Of a stretch of DNA of 64,000 nucleotides, positions 58,654-64,000 are shown one piece after another (position 1 is the first letter of the stretch; each line of letters opens with the position of its first letter). The translations under genes and the position numbers were made by a program. The stretch spans positions 496,001-560,000 of the forward strand of contig CAWUEW020000001.1 of NCBI GenBank assembly GCA_963921255.3, given 5' to 3'. The notes below the pieces were generated by a model that had not been told where the DNA came from, searched no databases, and was given only the letters and a program-made list of their open reading frames with translations. This stretch comes from JANSYL01 sp963921255 (GTDB lineage Bacteria > Pseudomonadota > Alphaproteobacteria > Rhodobacterales > Rhodobacteraceae).

Positions 58654-61612
58654 CGCGGATGGCGACACCCCGAACCTGTTTGCAACCGCCATCGGGCGCG
58701 ATTTTTGCGCTGACCTCGTGTCCGGGTTGGTGGGGCGCCTGGATGGACAGCCACCCGAGGCAATTGCACGCGTGCGGATCTTCGTCGCCAACGGACGGAT
58801 GGAGCGCCGCCTGCGCGCGCTGTTCGCGGCTCGCGGCGCCGGTTTTTTGCCGCATATTCAACCGGTTCAGGCGCTCAGCACGCAGGGGGCGTTGGCCGGA
58901 ATCCCCCCGGCAGTTTCGCCCTTGGCGTTGCGATTGGAATTGGCAGACCTGATTTCACGCTTGTTGGAGCGTTCGCCGGATCTGGCCCCGCGTTCGGCCC
59001 TTTATGACCTGGCCGACAGCCTCGCCGATCTGATGGGCGAACTGTTCGAGGAGGGCGTTTCTCCAGACGTGATCGCAGACCTGAATGTCGGGGATCATTC
59101 GCAACACTGGGCCCGCGCGCAGGCCTTTCTCGGGGCCGTGGCGCATTATTTTCAGGGGGATGCCCCGTTGACCACAGAGGCACGGCAAAGCCTTGTTGTG
59201 GATCATTTGATCCGAAGCTGGCGCCATGCTCCGCCGCGTGATCCTGTTCTTGTCGCTGGCTCCACCGGGTCGCGCGGGGCAACCTTCCGTTTGATGGAAG
59301 CCGTCGCACGTCTGCCCAACGGGGCGACGATCCTGCCGGGTCTTGACCGGGATATGCCGCGCGCGGTTTGGGGACGCCTGCTGCAGGATCGACGTGAGGG
59401 GTTGGCGGGCGAAGATCATCCGCAGTTTCGCCTGGCCAAGTTGGCGGACGTCCTGGACCTTGCGCCGTGGGATATTCCGGACTGGCATCAAGCCGTGCCG
59501 AAAACCTCCGCCCGTGTTCGGGCGGTGTCCCTCGCCCTGCGCCCGGCACCGGTGACGAACCAGTGGCGTTCGGAAGGACCCAAGCTGGAGGAGCTGGATC
59601 ACGCCTTTGAACCAGTCAGCTTGATCGAGGCGCCGTCCGCGCAGCTTGAAGCGACCGCGATCGCCTTGCGGCTCCGGAAGGCCGCAGAAGACGGGCAGCG
59701 CGCCGCGCTGATCAGTCCTGATCCCAAGCTCACCCGGCAGGTGACGGCGGCCTTGGATCGATGGGGCATCCTGCCAGACGACAGCGCCGGGCAGCCCTTG
59801 TCCCAAGTCGCGGGCGGACGCCTGTTCCGCCACGTCGCCGATGCGATGGCCGCGCCCATGCAGGCCGAGTTGCTGCTCACCATTCTGAAACACCCGCTAT
59901 GCCACGCCGCAGGCGAGCGCGGCCCGCACCTGAAGCGGACCCGGGATCTCGAGTTGGACGTGCTGCGCGACGGGGCCGTCCTGTCACAGGGCAATGGGGT
60001 GCGGGCGTGGGCCGCGGAACGCACGGACGACGTTGGTGCGATGGCCTGGGCGGATTGGGTGGTCGACAGCCTGCTTCACCTTGACCCGGGCGCGCACCTC
60101 TCTCTGACCGACCGCGTCGCACGGCATATCGCCTTGACCGAAACGCTGGTCACTGGGTCCGATGGATCTTCGGCCGATGCGCTTTACGCGGGCGAAGACG
60201 GAGCTGCATTGCGCCGACTGATGGATGAGCTGACCGCGGCAGCGACTTCGGGCGGGGCGATGTCGGCGCTCGATTATCGGGATTTCTTCACCGCATTGGC
60301 GGATGACCGGGAGGCGCGCAAATCCCTCCGGCCACATGCCGATATCCTGATCTGGGGCACGCAAGAGGCCCGCGTTCAGGGCGCCGACCTGATGATTCTG
60401 GCGGGTCTGAATGAAGGAACATGGCCCAAGCCGGCCAGTGCCGACCCTTGGCTCAACCGGGCCATGCGGGCCGAGGCGGGATTGCGTCTGCCGGATCGTG
60501 TCACCGGGCTGGCCGCGCATGATTTTCAACAGGCGATCGCCGCGCCCGAGGTTCTCTTGACCCGATCCCTCCGGGATGACGAAACAGATACGGTTCCCGC
60601 GCGGTGGCTCAATCGGCTGACCAATCTACTACACGGATCGGGTTCGACCGCACGGGGCGTTTTGTCCGACATGCGCAAACGCGGGCAGGCTTATGTGGCG
60701 ATGGCAGCCACCCTGACACGAACGATCGCGGCGGATGCACCGGCCCCGCGCCCCGCCCCCTGTCCGCCCCAAATCGCCCGCCCAACGAAGCTGAGCGTCA
60801 CACAGGTCGAAAAACTGATCCGCGATCCTTACGCCGTTTACGCGGCGCGGGTGCTTGGTCTCTACCCGCTGAAGCCACTGCGCTCGACGCCAGATGCGGC
60901 TCTACGCGGCACGGCTCTGCACGATGTGATGCACGCGTTTGTGGCCGCCACGATCGACACCCTGCCGGACTCGAAGGCAAGCTTCGCCATCTTGATGGCG
61001 GCGACAGACGACGTGCTGGCCCAAACCGCCCCGTGGCCCGCCGCGCGGCGGTTGTGGCGCGCCCGGATCGCCCAGGTCGCCGAACACATTTACCAGTCCG
61101 AGATTGGCCGACGCCACATCGGCACGCCCACCTTGTTGGAAGCGAAGGCCGAATGGGAGGTCCCGGGAACGGGGGTCGTTCTGCGCGGCACCGCAGACCG
61201 GATTGATACGCTGCACGGAGGTGGCTACGCCATCTACGACTACAAGACCGGCGCGCCGCCCACCGCGAAACAGGAGCGTGCGTTCAATAAACAGCTTTGG
61301 TTGGAGGCGCTGATGCTTGCCGGGGGGGCGTTTGCACTTACCGGTGATCTCCAGACTCACCGCATTGCGTATATTGGCCTCGGCACCAACCCGAAAACAA
61401 TGCAGCATGATCCCGCGCCGGCCGATCTTCGGTTGATCGGCACGCAGCTTCGCGACCGGCTTCTGCATATGCGCGCGCCCGACACCGGGTTTCCCGCGCG
61501 GCGTGCCATGCAGGGGGTGTGGTTTTCGGGTGACTACGACCACCTGGCGCGATTTGGCGAATGGGATGAAACCGATGCTGCGATCCTGATCCCTGTTGGG
61601 GGGGCGCGATGA
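58646..61612 (+). CDS. addB: Double-strand break repair protein AddB
   Basis: A 988-residue AddB of the alphaproteobacterial type. The N-terminal part is a helicase-like fold without a usable Walker A (RVRIFVANGRMERRLRALF). The C-terminal domain is a PD-(D/E)XK nuclease with GTADRID and AIYDYKTGAPP. With AddA it degrades broken DNA ends to a recombination hotspot, replacing RecBCD. The start at 58646 overlaps the end of murU, and the stop overlaps addA (ATGA). Confidence 0.95.
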   Translation: MFNADGDTPNLFATAIGRDFCADLVSGLVGRLDGQPPEAIARVRIFVANGRMERRLRALFAARGAGFLPHIQPVQALSTQGALAGIPPAVSPLALRLELADLISRLLERSPDLAPRSALYDLADSLADLMGELFEEGVSPDVIADLNVGDHSQHWARAQAFLGAVAHYFQGDAPLTTEARQSLVVDHLIRSWRHAPPRDPVLVAGSTGSRGATFRLMEAVARLPNGATILPGLDRDMPRAVWGRLLQDRREGLAGEDHPQFRLAKLADVLDLAPWDIPDWHQAVPKTSARVRAVSLALRPAPVTNQWRSEGPKLEELDHAFEPVSLIEAPSAQLEATAIALRLRKAAEDGQRAALISPDPKLTRQVTAALDRWGILPDDSAGQPLSQVAGGRLFRHVADAMAAPMQAELLLTILKHPLCHAAGERGPHLKRTRDLELDVLRDGAVLSQGNGVRAWAAERTDDVGAMAWADWVVDSLLHLDPGAHLSLTDRVARHIALTETLVTGSDGSSADALYAGEDGAALRRLMDELTAAATSGGAMSALDYRDFFTALADDREARKSLRPHADILIWGTQEARVQGADLMILAGLNEGTWPKPASADPWLNRAMRAEAGLRLPDRVTGLAAHDFQQAIAAPEVLLTRSLRDDETDTVPARWLNRLTNLLHGSGSTARGVLSDMRKRGQAYVAMAATLTRTIAADAPAPRPAPCPPQIARPTKLSVTQVEKLIRDPYAVYAARVLGLYPLKPLRSTPDAALRGTALHDVMHAFVAATIDTLPDSKASFAILMAATDDVLAQTAPWPAARRLWRARIAQVAEHIYQSEIGRRHIGTPTLLEAKAEWEVPGTGVVLRGTADRIDTLHGGGYAIYDYKTGAPPTAKQERAFNKQLWLEALMLAGGAFALTGDLQTHRIAYIGLGTNPKTMQHDPAPADLRLIGTQLRDRLLHMRAPDTGFPARRAMQGVWFSGDYDHLARFGEWDETDAAILIPVGGAR

Positions 61613-64000
61613 ACGACGCCAGCCTCGCACAGATCGAAGCGGCCGCCCCAAGGACTTCCACTTGGCTGAGCGCCAATGCCGGGTCCGGCAAGACACGGGT
61701 TCTGACAGATCGCGTGGCGCGTCTTTTGCTTGAGGGCGTGCGGCCCGAGCGGATCTTGTGCCTGACTTACACCAAGGCTGCCGCGATGGAGATGCAGAAC
61801 CGCCTGTTCAAGCGCTTGGGCGAATGGGCGATGCTGTCCGATGATGCGCTGTCCGGTGCACTGATCGATGTCGGTGTTCCGGGCGCAGACCTTGATGCAA
61901 CCGTGCTGTCACAGGCGCGCACGCTTTTCGCGCGCGCAATCGAGGCTCCGGGTGGTCTGAAGATTCAGACCATTCACTCGTTTTGCTCGTCTGTGCTGCG
62001 CCGGTTTCCGCTCGAGGCGGGTGTCAGCCCGGGGTTCACCGAAATCGACGAACGCGTCCAAACCCGACTGATTGCCGATCTGGTGGATGACCTGGCCCAT
62101 GATCCCAACACGCAGGAAGCGATTGACGGGCTTGCATCGCATCTGACGGACGATGAGGGGCTCCTCCGTTTGGTACAGTCTGTTGCCGGACGGGCGGCGG
62201 ACCTGTCACCGCCATCGGACTGGCCGCAGATTTGCTCGGCGTTCGGGATCGACCCCGCGTTGACTGAAGAGGCGATACTCGCCCAGGTGCGCGTCGGCGG
62301 TGAAGCTGCGGTGTGCAAAGCACTGGTCGCTCTGCTGGATCCCGAGAACCGCCAACAGGGGAGACTGCACGCCGTTCTCAGCGCTGTCGACTGGGACCGA
62401 CTTTCATTGGCGGATCTCCAGTCACTCGAATCCGTATGCCTGACAGGCGCATCGGCCAAGGCGCCGTTAACGGCGAAGGTTGACGCGTTCGGAAACAAGG
62501 CGATCCGCACCGCGCTTGGGCCGAACACAGCGGCGTTCAACGCGCTGATGGAACGGATCGAAGCGGCCCGCCCCCTGCGCCTTGCCCTGTCGGCCGCGCG
62601 GCGCACGCACGCACTGCACGTGTTCGCGGCGGCCTTTCTGCCAGCCTATGCTGACGCGAAACTGTCCCGGGGCTGGCTCGATTTCGACGACCTCATCCAT
62701 CGCACCCGCGCCCTGCTTTCGGCGCCGGGGGTGGCGCAATGGGTGCTGTTCCGGCTGGATGGCGGAATTGACCACATCCTCGTGGATGAAGCGCAGGACA
62801 CCAGTCCAGATCAATGGGATATCGTTGCCCGGCTGGCCGAGGATTTCGCCGTCGGGGAAGGGGCCCGCTCGGACGTCGAGCGCACGATTTTCGTGGTCGG
62901 TGACAAGAAACAGTCAATCTATTCCTTCCAAGGAGCTGACCCCGAGGGGTTCGACCGCATGCGGGCCCATTTCGCGGCCCGATTGTCTCAGATCGACGCC
63001 CCGTTTCAGTACAAAGAGTTGCTGCATTCATTTCGGTCCGCGCCGTCGATCCTGCAGGTGGTCGATCGTGTTGCGGCCCGCGCCACCGCGGGTGGGGTTG
63101 GAGCGGATGTCGAACACCGTGCGTTCTTTGGTGACAAGCCCGGTCGCGTTGATCTGTGGCCTGTGGTCGAGGCGGTCGAGCAACCCGAGCCGCCAGAGTG
63201 GGACGATCCCCGCGATCTGGTGGGCGACGACCACCACGTGACGCGGTTGGCCCGGCAGATTGCCGACCAGATTGACGCCATGATCACCGCGGCCAGCCCG
63301 ATCACGGTGGGCGATGTGCGGCGCGCCGTGACCCCGGGCGACATCATGATCCTCGTGCAGCGCCGGTCGCCCCTGTTCCGCGCCATCATCTCGGCCCTCA
63401 AAGCCAAGGGGCTGCCCATTGCCGGGGTGGATCGCGCGCAAATCGCCGACCCTTTGGCCGTTCAGGATCTGTTGTCGCTGATGCGGTTTCTTGCAACGCC
63501 GGAGGATGACCTGTCCCTCGCCGAGGTCCTGAGATCCCCCTTGGGCGGGTTCAGCGAGGCGGACCTTTTTGCATTGGCCCACGGCCGAGGCTCGTATCTC
63601 TGGCGCGCGTTGCAGGAACGGGCCAGCGACTGGCCCGCAACCGTCGCGATGCTTGAAGATTTGCGGGATCAATCGGATTTCCTGCGGCCCTACGATCTGC
63701 TGGAACGCGTTCTGATCAAGCACGATGGTCGGCGCCGGCTTCTGGCGCGTTTGGGCCTCGAGGCCGAGGATGGCATCGATGCGATCCTTGCCCAGGCGCT
63801 GGCCTATGAGCGGATGGAAGTGCCAAGCCTGATGGGGTTCGTCGGGTGGCTGGACAGTGGCGAAGTTGTCGTCAAGCGCGACCTCGCACAGGTCAAGGAT
63901 CAGATCCGGGTCATGACCGTTCATGGCGCCAAAGGTCTGGAGGCACCTGTGGTCATCCTGCCGGACACGGGCCAGCGGCAGGCCACCGCCCGTCGCGCAG
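61609..64000 (+). CDS. addA: Double-strand break repair helicase AddA (5' part)
   Basis: The reading frame is open from the ATG at 61609 to the window end, about 797 codons. UvrD-family helicase motifs appear in order: SANAGSGKTRVLTDR (Walker A), TYTKAAAMEMQNR, IQTIHSF, DFDDLI, ILVDEAQDTSPDQW (Walker B), VVGDKKQSIYSFQGAD and VHGAKGLEAPVVILPD. The C-terminal nuclease domain lies beyond the window. It is the ATP-driven motor of AddAB. Confidence 0.96.
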   Translation, partial: MNDASLAQIEAAAPRTSTWLSANAGSGKTRVLTDRVARLLLEGVRPERILCLTYTKAAAMEMQNRLFKRLGEWAMLSDDALSGALIDVGVPGADLDATVLSQARTLFARAIEAPGGLKIQTIHSFCSSVLRRFPLEAGVSPGFTEIDERVQTRLIADLVDDLAHDPNTQEAIDGLASHLTDDEGLLRLVQSVAGRAADLSPPSDWPQICSAFGIDPALTEEAILAQVRVGGEAAVCKALVALLDPENRQQGRLHAVLSAVDWDRLSLADLQSLESVCLTGASAKAPLTAKVDAFGNKAIRTALGPNTAAFNALMERIEAARPLRLALSAARRTHALHVFAAAFLPAYADAKLSRGWLDFDDLIHRTRALLSAPGVAQWVLFRLDGGIDHILVDEAQDTSPDQWDIVARLAEDFAVGEGARSDVERTIFVVGDKKQSIYSFQGADPEGFDRMRAHFAARLSQIDAPFQYKELLHSFRSAPSILQVVDRVAARATAGGVGADVEHRAFFGDKPGRVDLWPVVEAVEQPEPPEWDDPRDLVGDDHHVTRLARQIADQIDAMITAASPITVGDVRRAVTPGDIMILVQRRSPLFRAIISALKAKGLPIAGVDRAQIADPLAVQDLLSLMRFLATPEDDLSLAEVLRSPLGGFSEADLFALAHGRGSYLWRALQERASDWPATVAMLEDLRDQSDFLRPYDLLERVLIKHDGRRRLLARLGLEAEDGIDAILAQALAYERMEVPSLMGFVGWLDSGEVVVKRDLAQVKDQIRVMTVHGAKGLEAPVVILPDTGQRQATARRA

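Noticed and set aside
1..64000. CRISPR arrays, insertion sequences, phage or toxin-antitoxin genes
   Set aside because: No regularly spaced repeats, transposase or integrase motifs, or paired small toxin-antitoxin frames were seen on either strand.

Overview
This 64 kb window is one contiguous piece of core chromosome from an alphaproteobacterium of the Rhodobacteraceae (Roseobacter-type). The evidence is high G+C, very dense gene packing with many ATGA stop/start overlaps, a RegB / SenC-RegA redox locus, a Mic60-HemY-HemD cluster, a petABC bc1 operon, a periplasmic-thioredoxin/CcdA pair and an AmgK-MurU-AddB-AddA cluster. I see no photosynthesis genes, transposases, phage genes or CRISPR arrays. 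Genus cannot be told from the sequence alone.

Layout. 1-5 kb: 3' end of dapE, rnr, a lytic transglycosylase, dapD. 5-12 kb: a lipid acyltransferase divergent from a LOG-family gene, a UMF1 transporter-mepA-phytase-like operon, a thioesterase, yggT, a secreted MsrA, a sulfotransferase-like gene. 12-16 kb: an adenine deaminase-AMP nucleosidase operon and an HU protein. 16-20 kb: a DMT exporter, ccdA plus a Tat-exported thioredoxin, a membrane-anchored unknown, aroC. 20-24 kb: a TPP riboswitch with thiBPQ, then a terminator shared with the convergent petABC operon (to 26.5 kb). 26.7-31.7 kb: GNAT, GST, a small unknown, PaiB-like, a second DMT exporter, mtaB-dapF. 31.8-35 kb: tRNA-Lys, sdaA, a LacI-family regulator, tRNA-Arg, tRNA-Thr. 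35-41.4 kb: hemY-mic60-hemD divergent from tsaD-gpsA-EVE. 41.6-47.7 kb: DUF2853 and a minus-strand run ahcY - PanE-like - glycosyltransferase-like - methyltransferase - PhyH-type dioxygenase - HD-domain oxygenase-like. 47.9-51.8 kb: adh, HD hydrolase, GNAT, a 55-residue gene, LysR, lipoprotein. 51.8-54.6 kb: regA, senC, regB. 54.7-64 kb: a PAS protein in the usual divL position, tsaE, amgK, murU, addB, addA (cut by the window end).

How genes fit together. dapD, dapE and dapF serve the succinylase branch of diaminopimelate/lysine synthesis. Amn and Ade in one operon would turn AMP into hypoxanthine. CcdA plus the periplasmic thioredoxin could supply electrons to secreted thiol enzymes such as the nearby MsrA. 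MepA, the lytic transglycosylase, AmgK and MurU all act on peptidoglycan turnover and recycling. RegB/RegA with SenC sense redox state, and petABC is a classical respiratory target.

Most interesting: the translationally coupled PhyH dioxygenase/HD-oxygenase pair with an unrecognised glycosyltransferase-like plus methyltransferase pair upstream; a parS-like palindrome in the regB-senC gap; a perfect CtrA-type TTAA-N7-TTAA box before the PAS gene, which sits where divL usually lies but has no kinase domain; an 18-bp perfect palindrome between aroC and the TPP riboswitch; and two AAGCGCTT-core palindromes, one overlapping the predicted promoter of the LacI-family gene.
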